Shown here piece after piece: positions 7,927 to 16,611 of a stretch of DNA of 27,271 bases. Position numbers and translations under genes: made by a program. Source of the stretch: JACDBE01 sp051002015 (lineage in GTDB: Bacteria > Actinomycetota > Acidimicrobiia > Spongiisociales > UBA5794); contig JBPCMS010000063.1 in the NCBI GenBank assembly GCA_051002015.1, forward strand, positions 1 through 27,271. Reading direction: 5' to 3'. The stretch's first letter is position 1, and each line of letters starts with the position of its first letter. The notes beneath the pieces are model-generated. The model was not told the DNA's origin. It did not search any database and worked only from the letters and a program-made list of their open reading frames with translations.

Positions 7927-8562
7927 GTGATCGCCATGCCTCCCCTGACTGGTCGACCGCGGGTCAGGTCGGTCCGGCTCGTCGCCCTGCTGGCGGGCGC
8001 CGTGGTGCTGTTCACCGCATGCGGCGGCGATCCACCCACCGCCGTGGGCTATTTCGGGGAGCTTGCCGATGAGCTCACCGGGTTCTCCGAGGCGATCGCC
8101 GCCCAGCAGGAGGACTACGGAAAGGACCTCGGCGACCAGCTCACCGAGCTCCACGACGCCACCGATTTCGGCGACCTCGGCGCCATGTCCGGGTTCTTCG
8201 ACCAGGCAGGTGAGCTGGCCATCGTCAAGTCCGCCGACCTGTTCTCGACGGCCGGCGCCGAGCTGCGGGGGCTGATGGAGCGTCTTGGCCGGTTGGAGCC
8301 TCCCGAGGAGCTGGCGGTGGCGCACGCCGATCTGCTCACCGCCGGGAGCGGGCTGGTGACGGCGGTGCCTACCGCCACCGAGACGGTGCGCAACCTCGAC
8401 TCGATCGATCAGCTCGAGGAAGCCCTCGACGGCTCTGAGTACGCCACCGCCGCCCAGCGGTTCGCCATCGCCTGCACCAACCTGGCGGATGCGTCGGCGA
8501 CGGCCGGGGTCACCGTCGAGCTGAACTGCCCCCAGCCGCTGATCGTCGCCCCTGTCCCGTGA
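7927..8562 (+). CDS. Secreted lipoprotein, helical, unknown function
   Basis: Encodes 211 aa from the GTG at 7927. The signal peptide runs MIAMPPLTGRPRVRSVRLVA.. to the lipobox FTAC with C32, followed by GGD. The mature chain is acidic and strongly helical (for example ELADELTGFSEAIAAQQED and LRGLMERLGRLEPPEEL), with two later cysteines (FAIACTNL, ELNCPQP). It resembles in character, not in clear sequence, the small helical lipoprotein at 110-523. No known family recognised. It lies 49 nt after the ABC exporter with its own promoter. Its TGA overlaps the GTG of the NUDIX gene (GTGA), so the two are probably co-translated, although no functional link is obvious. Confidence 0.75.
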   Translation: MIAMPPLTGRPRVRSVRLVALLAGAVVLFTACGGDPPTAVGYFGELADELTGFSEAIAAQQEDYGKDLGDQLTELHDATDFGDLGAMSGFFDQAGELAIVKSADLFSTAGAELRGLMERLGRLEPPEELAVAHADLLTAGSGLVTAVPTATETVRNLDSIDQLEEALDGSEYATAAQRFAIACTNLADASATAGVTVELNCPQPLIVAPVP

Positions 8563-9092
8563 CCACCGGCGGCGGATCGGCAGCCGATCCCGAGTTGGTC
8601 ATCCCCATCGTCTCCGCCGTGGTGTACGACTCGACCGCCCGGAGGTGCATCCTGCTGCAGCGGCGGGACAAGCCGGGCGAGCCGGTGCAGGGACGTCTCG
8701 AGCTGCCGGGCGGGCGCTGGGAGGCGGGGGAGCGGCCGGACGTGGCGATCGCCCGCGAGATCGTCGAGGAGACCGGCATCGCGGTGACGGCGGTCGCCGC
8801 CGGGGTCACCGTTCGGCGCGGTGCCCCGGACGGAGGAACGGCGACGGCGCTGCCGTTGGCGGTGGTGACCGGGATCGATGGCGGCTTCTCCTCGATGCAC
8901 GTGCTCTTCGAGTGCTACGGCGAGGGAACCCCGCGGCCCGTGCCCGGGGAGACCGCCGACACCCGGTGGTGGAGGGTCGAGGAGGTGCTCGACCTGCTCG
9001 ACACCGAGCCGACGGCGTTCATCCCGCACACCGAGGCAATGCTACTGGTGGCGCTGGCCCGGGTCAGTCCTCCTCGGGAACCTCGACCCTGA
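8559..9092 (+). CDS. NUDIX hydrolase
   Basis: Encodes 177 aa. NUDIX enzymes hydrolyse nucleoside diphosphates linked to another moiety. The Nudix box is complete at 52-74: G52, five residues, E58, seven residues, then REIVEETGI (66-74), with the glutamates that bind Mg2+. An RLELPGG segment (46-52) leads into it and VSAVVYDSTARRCILLQRRDK forms the first strands. A 25-residue stretch after the box (RRGAPDGGTATALPLAVVTGIDGG) is glycine-rich and probably a loop. The substrate cannot be read from the sequence. The GTG start overlaps the stop of the preceding lipoprotein gene by 4 nt. Its 3' end overlaps the end of the convergent USP-like gene by 29 bp. Confidence 0.88.
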   Translation: MTTGGGSAADPELVIPIVSAVVYDSTARRCILLQRRDKPGEPVQGRLELPGGRWEAGERPDVAIAREIVEETGIAVTAVAAGVTVRRGAPDGGTATALPLAVVTGIDGGFSSMHVLFECYGEGTPRPVPGETADTRWWRVEEVLDLLDTEPTAFIPHTEAMLLVALARVSPPREPRP

Positions 9093-9558
9093 CCGGCGGT
9101 GGGAGCACCAGCACCGGTCGGGCGCACTCCAGCGTGACCCGGGCGGACACGCTCTCCCATGCCGACTGGTGGAAGATCGGTCGGGTGGCGCCGAGCACCA
9201 CGACGTCCGCTTCGAGCTTGATGGCGAGGCCCGAGATCGTCGCCGCCGGGTCCTCGCCCTCCAGGTAGACCGACTCGGTGTGGATGCCCTCGGTCTCGAG
9301 GGCGTTGAGCAGCGGCTCGCACATGCGCCGGCCCCGCTCCTCGACGTAGCGTTCGACCACCGAATCCTGGCTGGGGGCCGATCGGGTGTCGCTGCCTGTT
9401 GGGTTCCAGTCGTCGGAGCCGAGCTGGTCGAGGAAGCTGCGCGGCACCTCGATCACCGTTGTGACGGTGACCCTGCCATCGCTTCCGATCAGCCTTCTGG
9501 TGAACTCGACCACCTGTTCGGCGCCCAGCACACCCGACGTGGCGATGAGCACGTGCAT
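9064..9558 (-). CDS. Universal stress protein (UspA)-like protein
   Basis: Encodes 164 aa with the Rossmann-like USP layout: MHVLIATSG at the N-terminus, a central region and the C-terminal core EADVVVLGATRPIFHQSAWESVSARVTLEC in two parts, ending ARPVLVLPP. The ATP-binding USPs carry GxxGxxxxxxxxxG(S/T) here; this protein has GATRPIF.. without the second glycine, and ESVSARV replaces GSVS, so it is probably of the type that does not bind ATP in the usual way. The USP assignment rests on the strand pattern and the VVLGA...SAR...PVLVLP core. The ATG start follows a -10 element by 7 nt, suggesting a leaderless mRNA. It overlaps the end of the convergent NUDIX gene. Confidence 0.75.
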   Translation of the reverse strand: MHVLIATSGVLGAEQVVEFTRRLIGSDGRVTVTTVIEVPRSFLDQLGSDDWNPTGSDTRSAPSQDSVVERYVEERGRRMCEPLLNALETEGIHTESVYLEGEDPAATISGLAIKLEADVVVLGATRPIFHQSAWESVSARVTLECARPVLVLPPPVRVEVPEED

Positions 9559-9565
9559 GGGGTGG

Positions 9566-9571
9566 ATGCTA
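9566..9571 (-). promoter_or_regulatory. Putative -10 element (TAGCAT), leaderless start of USP-like gene
   Basis: Minus-strand TAGCAT ends 7 nt before the ATG at 9558. It lies back to back with the plus-strand promoter at 9608-9613. Confidence 0.5.
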
Positions 9572-9607
9572 AGCGATGGCGGGGCATCGGGGCGACGGGT
9601 CGGCCGG

Positions 9608-9613
9608 TAGTCT
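9608..9613 (+). promoter_or_regulatory. Putative -10 element (TAGTCT) of flavin reductase-like gene
   Basis: TAGTCT predicts transcription near 9620, just before a perfect AGGAGG (9624-9629) that lies 6 nt ahead of a TTG codon. It shows that the gene uses a short leader with a strong ribosome binding site. Confidence 0.45.
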
Positions 9614-9635
9614 CCCAGCTCCCAGGAGGTGGCCG

Positions 9636-10154
9636 TTGACCGAGCCGGTGTCCGCCGAGACCCTGAACAAGGTGCTGTGGAGCATCCCCAACGTGTTGTG
9701 CCTGATCGGCGCCCGTCACGACGGCGAGTGGAACGGGATGACGGCGAGCTGGGTGACCCAGGTGTCGATGGAACCGGTGCTGGTGGCGGTCTCCGTCGAC
9801 GTCAAGGCGGTGACCAACCGTCTCGTCCGGTCGAGCGGGGTGTTCACCGTCAACCTGTGGTCCCGGGAGGACACCCGGCCGTTCGTCAAGTTCTCCAAGC
9901 CGGCCGTCAAGGAAGGGATGTCCCTGAACGGGCGCCCCATCCGGGAGGGCGTCACCGGGGCCCCGGTGTTCACCGAGGCGGTGGCCTGGATGGAATGCTC
10001 GGTGTGGCGGATGGTCGAGTGCGGGACCCACGATCTGTTCCTCGGCGAGGTGGTCGACGCCGGGATCGCCGGGCACGACGAGGCCCCGCGGCCGGTCGCC
10101 CGCGTCGAGGACACCCGAATGAAGTACGGCGGGGTGAAGCGGGGCGGCCACTGA
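9636..10154 (+). CDS. Flavin reductase-like (FMN-binding split barrel) protein
   Basis: Encodes 172 aa of the flavin reductase/DIM6-NTAB family, cytoplasmic proteins that bind FMN and reduce flavin or serve as partners of monooxygenases. The family core is clear: NVLCLIGARHDGEWNGMTASWVTQ (the GMTASW segment is the FMN phosphate loop), EPVLVAVSVD, TNRLVRSSGVFTVNL and a late HDLFLGEVVDAG. I start it at the TTG at 9636 because AGGAGG ends 6 nt upstream and the promoter lies at 9608. The longer open frame from 9576 would begin upstream of that promoter. No monooxygenase is adjacent, so the partner is unknown. It is divergent from the USP-like gene and is followed by tandem noncoding repeats. Confidence 0.82.
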   Translation: MTEPVSAETLNKVLWSIPNVLCLIGARHDGEWNGMTASWVTQVSMEPVLVAVSVDVKAVTNRLVRSSGVFTVNLWSREDTRPFVKFSKPAVKEGMSLNGRPIREGVTGAPVFTEAVAWMECSVWRMVECGTHDLFLGEVVDAGIAGHDEAPRPVARVEDTRMKYGGVKRGGH

Positions 10155-10162
10155 GAAGCGCC

Positions 10163-10209
10163 GAACCTCAGGTTCGCCGTACCCCTGGCGAGTACCAATC
10201 TGCTGAAGT
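10163..10209. repeat. Tandem structured repeat, unit 1
   Basis: A 47-bp unit. It starts with the palindrome GAACCTcAGGTTC (10163-10175), contains a second hairpin (10179-10195, GTACCC and GAGTAC) and ends ATCTGCTGAAGT. It is identical to unit 3 at 44 of 47 positions; all differences are C/T changes. Confidence 0.85.
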
Positions 10210-10233
10210 CGAGACCGACGCGAGCCCCACGCC

Positions 10234-10281
10234 GAACCTGAGGTTCCAAGGGTGTCGCCACGACACGCGATCCGCTGAAGT
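10234..10281. repeat. Tandem structured repeat, unit 2 (different inner stem)
   Basis: This unit has the same ends as units 1 and 3: GAACCTgAGGTTC (10234-10246) and ATCCGCTGAAGT (10270-10281). The middle is different in sequence but still forms a hairpin: GTGTCG (10252-10257), CCA loop, CGACAC (10261-10266), a perfect 6-bp stem. Confidence 0.75.
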
Positions 10282-10282
10282 T

Positions 10283-10329
10283 GAACCTTAGGTTCGCCGC
10301 ACCCCTGGCGAGTACCAATCCGCTGAAGT
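10283..10329. repeat. Tandem structured repeat, unit 3
   Basis: A 47-bp unit exactly 120 bp after unit 1: palindrome GAACCTtAGGTTC (10283-10295), inner hairpin (10299-10315) and end ATCCGCTGAAGT. On the minus strand its inner stem pairs fully if G-U pairs are allowed; on the plus strand it has two mismatches. The whole region 10155-10387 is noncoding and lies between convergent genes, so a minus-strand transcript reading out of the DUF4032 gene would contain all three units. Confidence 0.85.
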
Positions 10330-10387
10330 TCGGCGAATGGGGCCGGGGTCACGTTCGGCCGGAGTCGGGCTCGGTGAAGGCAGGTGC

Positions 10388-11587
10388 CTATTGCGGGTCG
10401 ATCCCGGGCATTCCCGCCTCGGTCCACGCCTCGAACGCCTCGTCCGTGGGGATGTCCTGGCCGGCCGCCGATGACTGCAGGTAGCGGTTATGGAGGAAGT
10501 CGCAGTAGAGCTGGACCACGTCTGGATACTTGCCGGTGGCGGCGATCCTGGCCAGCAACGGCTCGAACACGTCCACCCGCCATCGGATGGCCTTCACCGC
10601 CTTGCCGGTGAGGCTCGTGCGCGGGTCGGTGGCCTCGTGATAGTGGAGGTCGCTGAGGAGCTGGCGGGCCTGCTCCTCGGAGGCCTCGATCCCGGTGAGG
10701 TCGTGGAGCCTGGTGCTGTGGAAGGTGCGGCCGCCGACGCTCACCTGCAATCGCAACAGCCGACCCGGGCCCCCGTCCTGGGGGAGCAGTTCGAGGTCGC
10801 CGACCTCGAACCCGAGCGTGTTGAGCCTTTCCACCCGTTCCCTCACCCGGTAACCCTCATCGGCACCGATCACCACCGGCTGGTTGAGTTCCGCCCACAA
10901 CCCCCGATAGGTGTCGGCGACGTCCTCGCCCAGGGTGAGGTCGGCGTCGTCGATGTCGAGGCCCTGCTCGGCGGCGATGTCCGCCATCCCCCCGGCCAGG
11001 TTCACGATCATGATGTCCAGGTCGTGCCCCCGCTGCCCGGAGGTCAACTCGTCGTGGAGCTCGCTGGTCTCGGCGTCGATCATCACCGCTTGGATGGCAC
11101 CGGCGTCGTAGCGGTAGAGCAGGTTGGACAGCGAGCAGTCCCCCCAGTAGCACCCCGCCAGATGCAGCTCGACCAGCAGCCCGGCGACGGCGTCGAGCAT
11201 CTGGCGTCGTCTCGGCCCGAAGTTCCCGCCCGAGATCAGCTCGCGGTAGGTGAAGGCGAACTTCACGTAGCGGGTGATCACCGCCGCCGACGCCTCGCGG
11301 TCCGCCGGGATCCAGCCCCGGTCGACCAGACCGACCGCAGGGGCCACGGGACCAACCCGGTGCTCCAACGCTCGCAGCACCTGGTACTCCTTGCGCGCTA
11401 CCCGGCGGGGGAGCTCCTTGATGGCGTAGATCTCCTCGCCGAAGGCGACGAACCGGACCACATGCCGGTGGATCCCGACGGGGACCTCGACCAGATGACG
11501 ATCGTCCCATTCCTCCAGGGGAGACTCCCAGGGGAGGTCGAGCAGGGACGAATGGCCCGGGTGGATCGACAGGGTCGGGGTGGACAC
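10388..11587 (-). CDS. DUF4032 protein with lipopolysaccharide-kinase-like N-terminal domain
   Basis: Encodes 399 aa. Residues about 45-210 look like an atypical kinase of the Kdo/WaaP type: K57 in IYAIKELP, helix-C candidate E67, the catalytic-loop equivalent YWGDCSLSNLLYR with D150 and N155, and the metal-binding VMIDAETSE with D171. The last 165 or so residues (ending ..DEAFEAWTEAGMPGIDPQ) match my memory of the DUF4032 domain, found mainly in actinobacteria; its function is unknown. The kinase residues are intact, so phosphotransfer is possible, but the substrate is unknown. The GTG start follows TAGCGT by 6 nt, implying a leaderless mRNA. The tandem repeats lie directly downstream in its probable 3' untranslated region. 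Confidence 0.85.
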   Translation of the reverse strand: MSTPTLSIHPGHSSLLDLPWESPLEEWDDRHLVEVPVGIHRHVVRFVAFGEEIYAIKELPRRVARKEYQVLRALEHRVGPVAPAVGLVDRGWIPADREASAAVITRYVKFAFTYRELISGGNFGPRRRQMLDAVAGLLVELHLAGCYWGDCSLSNLLYRYDAGAIQAVMIDAETSELHDELTSGQRGHDLDIMIVNLAGGMADIAAEQGLDIDDADLTLGEDVADTYRGLWAELNQPVVIGADEGYRVRERVERLNTLGFEVGDLELLPQDGGPGRLLRLQVSVGGRTFHSTRLHDLTGIEASEEQARQLLSDLHYHEATDPRTSLTGKAVKAIRWRVDVFEPLLARIAATGKYPDVVQLYCDFLHNRYLQSSAAGQDIPTDEAFEAWTEAGMPGIDPQ

Positions 11588-11593
11588 CCCCGG

Positions 11594-11599
11594 ACGCTA
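11594..11599 (-). promoter_or_regulatory. Putative -10 element (TAGCGT), leaderless start of DUF4032 gene
   Basis: Minus-strand TAGCGT ends 6 nt before the GTG at 11587. The 121-bp divergent region to 11709 also contains the promoter at 11697-11702. Confidence 0.5.
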
Positions 11600-11696
11600 G
11601 GGGGGCGTCGAGAAGCCGGTCAAGCGCCCCGGACCTCCCCGTCGGGGGCATGGGCTACCTGGTTGGCGGCCTGGTCGACACGGTTCGCTGAGGGGG

Positions 11697-11702
11697 TAAG
11701 GT
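11697..11702 (+). promoter_or_regulatory. Putative -10 element (TAAGGT), leaderless start of DUF971 gene
   Basis: TAAGGT ends 6 nt before the ATG at 11709, and no Shine-Dalgarno sequence is visible. Confidence 0.5.
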
Positions 11703-11708
11703 CACCTC

Positions 11709-12014
11709 ATGTCGACATTCCCGCAGCGGATAGAGGTTGTAGAGGGGACCCGGGTCGAGATCACCTGGGACGACGGAACCGAGAGCTCCTTTGCGGCACG
11801 CGACCTGCGGGCTGCCTGCATGTGCGCCGGGTGCCGGGAGCCGTCCGGTCGGGCGGCGATCAAGGCATTGCTCGAGGGTGATGTGCCCATCACCATCACC
11901 GACACCGCCCTGGTCGGCGGCTACGCCCTGCGGTTCGTGTTCGAGCCCGACAACCACGGCACCGGGGTGTACCCCCTGGAGGATCTCCGCGCCACCAGCG
12001 AAGCCTCCGCCTGA
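11709..12014 (+). CDS. DUF971 (gamma-butyrobetaine hydroxylase-like N-terminal) protein
   Basis: Encodes 101 aa, the size of a stand-alone DUF971 domain. This small beta-rich domain occurs alone or at the N-terminus of gamma-butyrobetaine hydroxylases, and near Fe-S or Mrp/ApbC genes in other bacteria. Landmarks: RIEVVEGTRVEITWDDG at the start, AARDLRAACMCAGCREPSG with C37, C39 and C42 (possible metal ligands), and GGYALRFVFEPDNHGTGVYPLEDLR in two strands near the end. Biochemical role unknown. The ATG start has a -10 hexamer 6 nt before it. It converges on the end of lhr; the 79 nt between them (12015-12093) show no clear feature. Confidence 0.87.
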   Translation: MSTFPQRIEVVEGTRVEITWDDGTESSFAARDLRAACMCAGCREPSGRAAIKALLEGDVPITITDTALVGGYALRFVFEPDNHGTGVYPLEDLRATSEASA

Positions 12015-12093
12015 TCGGCGGCCGGTCCTCCTGGCCCGAGGCGGGGCGTGGTCGATCGAATCCGGGTGCGACGGGCCAAGCCGGTGACCACGG

Positions 12094-15000
12094 TCAGCCT
12101 GCCCTGGTACGCCGCCCCACGGGCGAGCTGCCGAGGAGCGTGAGACCCCGGTAGCCGGGGACGAAACCGGCGCCGCGCAGCGCATGGCCGAGGATCGAGC
12201 CCGCCGCCGGGGCGCCGTCGACGGTGGCCACGGTGAGGCTCTGAGCCGACCGGCCAGCTCGACCAGCCCGTTGACCACCGTGTCCGGGTCGGCGTCGAAC
12301 ACCGAGACCACCCGCCCGCCCCGCTCCACGAAGCCGCCGAGTGCCCCATTGGTGAGAATGACGAATGCCCCCGAGCGGCGAGCGGGTCGGGCCGTCGGAT
12401 GCTCCGGCCACGGCACGGTGGCGCCGTAGGCGTTGGCGGGATCGGTCGCCGCCAGCACCACCACACCCCGGTCGTCGGTGCGTCGCAGCCGGTCGACCGC
12501 ACCGGGCAGGGCGAACTGTGAGCCGCCCAACCCCTCGATGAAGTACCCGCGACGCACCCGGCCCACGTCCTCCAGCGCCGAGAACACCGGGTACAGCCCA
12601 GAGAACCCACCGGGGACGCCTTCGCCGAGGACGGTGTCCCTGGTCACCACCCCATGTCGGTCGAGCAGCACCTCGGCCACCGCCCTGGCTCGCTCCTCGG
12701 CGGTGACAGGGACCGGAGTGGCGAGCATGTCGGCGACCAGGTACCACCGTCCCGAGGCTGCGGGTGGCATCGACATCGCCGGCCGGGCCCTACCCGACCG
12801 CGGCGGACGGCGTTTGTGGAGGTACGCCCGTACCGGGGCGAAGGTGTCGTTGGTGACCTCGCCGCTCCACACCAGATCCCACAGGGCTTCGAGCACTTCG
12901 TCATGGGTCGCACCGAGCGTGGCCGCCACCAGGTCGAAGAAGAACGAGGCTCCCCGGGCGGTGAGATGGCGGCGGATGGCGTCATGGACGTTGCCCACAG
13001 GGGGTTCGGTGTCGAGCGGGACATGGAGGAGCGGGGCGTGGCTCCTGAGGTAGAGGGCGACCCTGCCGTCGCTCCCGGCCAGGGTGCCCCGCCCCATCCA
13101 GACGACCTCTCCCGAGGCGAGCAGGGCGTCGAGCATGGCCGGCGAGTAGGCGAGCCGTCTGGGCAGCACCTCGGTCTCGAGGATGCCGGCGGCGATCGGC
13201 GCCCCCTGGAGCTGGTGGACCACCTCGTGGAGCCTTCCCGGCGCAGATGAGGTTGACCCGACTCCCTGCCAGGCGGGGAGGAAGCGGCCCAGGGCTGCAA
13301 TCTCGACCGCCTCGACCTGGGCCCGCAGCGCCGCCAACGACCGTCTCCTGATCCGGCGCAGCACCTCGACATCGACCCATTCGGGGGTCTGCGACCCCGA
13401 TCGGTAGCCGCCGCTGGTGACCCTGCCCTCGGAGTCGAGCCGATCGAGCACCTCGGCCACCACCGCGGCCGGCATCCCCAGCGCCGCCGCCGCGTCGGCC
13501 AGGGTGAACGGGCCGTGGGTGCGGGCGTACCGACCCACCAGGTCGCCCAGCGGGTCGGCCGCCGGCTCGAGCAGCGCCGGGGGGATCCACGGGGGCGGGG
13601 CGGCGCCCAGACCGTCACGCAGTCGGGCCATGTCCTCGACGGCGGCGAGATGGGGAGAGCCGAGGAGCCCGATCTCGGCGATGCGGCGCTCGGCAAGCAA
13701 GGCGGCGACGTGGCTGTCGGCGTCATCGGGTGGGTAGGTCCGGGCCATGAGCTGGGCCAAGGTGAGCGGGCCGAGGTGGCGGAGGGCGTCGTGGACGGCG
13801 TCGGCGGTGCGGACCATGCGCTCCGGGTCGAGCAGCTGTAGTTCGAGTTCCACCTGTTCGATGACGGCGGGGTCGAGCAGGTCGCGCAGATCCGGATCGC
13901 CCAGCAGCTCGCCCAACAGCCGGCGGTCGAGGGTCAGCGCCGCCGCCCGGCGCTCGGCAACCGGGGCGTCGTACTCGTACATGAACGAGGCCACGAAGTC
14001 GAACATGAGCGAGGAGGCGAAGGGGCTGGGCCCGGCCAGCTCGACCTGGCGCACCCTGATCCTGCGGGCGGCGATGTCGCCCAGCACCTTGGTCAGCGCC
14101 GGCATGTCGAAGTGGTCTTGGAGGATCTCGCGGTAGGTCTCGAGGACGATGGGGAAGTCGGGGTGCTTGGAGGCGACCTCGAGCAGACCGGCGGCTCGTC
14201 TTCGCTGCTGCCACAGCGGGGTGCGGCTCCCCGGACGGCGTCTGGGGAGAAGCAGCGCCCGCGCCGCCGCCTCGCGAAAACGGGAGGTGAACAGCGCCGA
14301 GTCGGCGATCTCGTCGAGGAGCAGGTCGTCGATCTCATCTGCGGAAGGGACGACGGCCTCCGCCGACGGCGGCTGGTCGAGATCGGGAAAACGGAACATG
14401 ATCCCGTCGTCCGACCAGATGACGTCGACATGGCTCCCCACCTCGGCGCGGAGCCGGTGGCGCGCCGCCAGCGCCCACGGGGCGTGCACCCTGGCCCCGA
14501 ACGGGGAGAGCAGCACCACCCGCCAGTCACCGATCTCGTCGCGGAACCGCTCCACCACGATGGTGCGATCGGTGGGGAGCACCCCGGTTGCCTGGCGCTC
14601 CTCCTCGATGAAGGCGCTGAGGTTTTCCGCCGCCCACGGGTCGAGGCGGTAGCGGTCGACCAGGGCGGTGCGGGCGTCCTCCGGAGTCATGGCCCCGATG
14701 GTGCGGACGAACTCACCAACCGCCCGACCCAGCTCGAGCGGCCGACCGGCGGCGTCGCCGTGCCAGAAAGGGAGCTTGGCGGCGGTCTCGGCGGGAGCCG
14801 GCACCACCAGCACCCGGTCTTGGGTGATCTCGTCGATCCGCCACGAGGTGGAGCCGAGCACGAACACGTCCCCGACCCGGCTCTCGTACACCATCTCCTC
14901 GTCGAGCTCGCCCACCCGGCCCCCACCGGGAAGCATCACGGTGTACAGACCGCGGTCGGGGATGGTCCCCGGGTTGGTGACGGCGAGCATCCTGGCGTTG

Positions 15001-16493
15001 TCACGGCCCTTGACCATTCCAGAGCCCCGGTCCCACACGATGCGGGGGCGGAGCTCGGCGAATTCGTCCGACGGGTAGCGCCCGGCCAGCATGTCCAACA
15101 CCCCCTCGAAACCGGCCCTCCCCAGGTCTCGGTACGGGGCGCTGCGCCGCACCAGGGTGTACAGGTCGTCGGCGGTGGCGGGCTGGGCGGTGACCATCGC
15201 CACGATCTGTTGGGCGAGCACATCGAGCGGGTTGCGGGGGACCGTGGTCGCCTCGATGGCGCCGGCCAGCATCCGGTCGACCACCACCGCCGTCTCCAGG
15301 AGGTCGGCCCGGTGCTTGGGGTAGATCCGGGCGACGCTGGGGGCGCCCACCTGGTGCCCGGCCCGGCCCACCCGCTGCAGCCCCCGGGCCACCGAAACCG
15401 GGGACTCCACCAGCAGCACCAGATCGACGGCGGCCATGTCGATGCCGAGCTCCAGCGTCGAGGTGGCGACGACGGCGCGCAGCTCGCCGGCCTTCAGCTT
15501 CCCCTCGATCTCGACCCGCTGCTCCCTCGAGACCGATCCATGGTGGGAGCGAGCCAGCTCCTCCCCGGCGAGCCGGTTGAGCTCGGCGGCGAGCCGCTCC
15601 GCCGCTCCTCGGCTGTTGACGAAGATGAGCGTGGACCGGTGCTCGAGCACCTGCTCCAGCAGCCTGGGGTAGACGGCAGGCCAGATCGAGCGTGGCGGAG
15701 GTTCGTCGGTGCCGCCGGCCATCGACGTCTCGGGCCTGGTCATGTCGGCCACCGGCACCACGATCTCGAGGTCGAGGTGCTTCTCCCAGGGGGCGTCGAC
15801 GATGGTGACCGGTCGGGGTCTCCATCCGTCCTCGGTTGGGTCGCCCCCGCCGAGGAACTCGGCGATCGCCTCGAGGGGCCGCTGCGTCGCCGAGAGTCCG
15901 ATCCGCTGCGGTGGCCGATCGGCGAGGTCGGTGAGCCGCTCCAGGCTGAGCGCCAGGTGAGACCCCCGCTTCGACCCCGCCACCGAGTGGATCTCGTCGA
16001 CGATGACCCACCGCACCGACGCCAGCATCGAGCGGGCCTGCGAGGTGAGCATCAGGTAGAGGGACTCGGGGGTAGTGATCAGGATGTCGGGGGGATGGCG
16101 CAGCATCGTCCGCCGGTCCTTACCGGGGGTGTCACCGGTGCGCATCGCCGTGGTGATCGGCGGCAACTCGATTCCGAGCCGGGAGGCGGCGAGCTTGATC
16201 CCGGTGAGCGGGGCGCGCAGGTTGCGTTCGATGTCGTAGGCCAGCGCCTTCATCGGCGACACGTAGAGGAGCCGGCACCGCTTTGCCTCGTCGGGGACCG
16301 CCTCGGAGGCGAGGCGGTCGATGCCCCACAGGAAGGCAGCCAGCGTCTTCCCCGATCCGGTGGGGGCATGGATGAGCGTGTGGCTGCCCGAGGCGATCGC
16401 CTCCCAGCCCCGCCGTTGGGCATCGGTGGGGGAGGCGAAGGTCGACTCGAACCAGTCCCGGGTCGCCGGGCTGAACAGGTCTGGCAGGGTCAT
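12094..16493 (-). CDS. lhr: Large ATP-dependent helicase Lhr (frameshift near C-terminus)
   Basis: Spans about 1,466 codons, the size of full-length Lhr (around 1,500 aa). Lhr is a 3'-5' superfamily 2 DNA helicase linked to DNA repair. Motifs: Q-motif region, Walker A APTGSGKT (43-50), DEIH (166-169), SAT (201-203), motif IV TLIFVNSRGAAERL, STLELGIDMAAVDLV, and motif VI QRVGRAGH (372-379). The remaining residues match the Lhr winged-helix, associated and long C-terminal domains. The frame holding the start reads correctly to about residue 1416 (..VELAGRL) and then turns to Arg/Pro/Ser-rich text running to 11655. The true end, SLTVATVDGAPAAG..GYRGLTLLG, is in another minus frame ending at 12094. 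One base seems missing near 12236-12250; adding a G would read RLESLTV. Start ATG at 16493 has no strong Shine-Dalgarno. Confidence 0.9.
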
Positions 16494-16520
16494 GGCATCA
16501 CATCGTGTCGGCTGGGTGAG

Positions 16521-16526
16521 AGCGTA
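16521..16526 (-). promoter_or_regulatory. Putative -10 element (TACGCT) of lhr
   Basis: Minus-strand TACGCT lies 27 nt before the lhr ATG, implying a leader of about 20 nt. It sits in the 118-nt gap after the end of ppa, so lhr probably has its own transcript. Confidence 0.35.
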
Positions 16527-16611
16527 CCGAGCGGGTGTGACACAAACCGACGGTCAGCCACGGCAGAGGAGGCGCGGTGCCGCCGGTACGGTGGCGGCGA
16601 TGTCGACCCGG

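Noticed and set aside
10163..10329. CRISPR array or integron attC sites as an explanation of the tandem repeats
   Set aside because: Only three units, with almost no spacer between units 2 and 3 and 24 nt between 1 and 2; no cas genes or integrase; and the palindrome lacks the attC core sites.
10422..11881. Long plus-strand open frame opposite the DUF4032 gene
   Set aside because: Antisense shadow; the minus strand carries the kinase-like motifs K57, D150, N155 and D171 and a well-placed promoter.
16587..16602. TACGGT followed 7 nt later by ATG (16600) on the plus strand, a leaderless-promoter look-alike
   Set aside because: The open frame after it runs antisense through ppa and has no protein-like composition. 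At this GC content several such chance matches are expected in 27 kb when any ATG or GTG is allowed.
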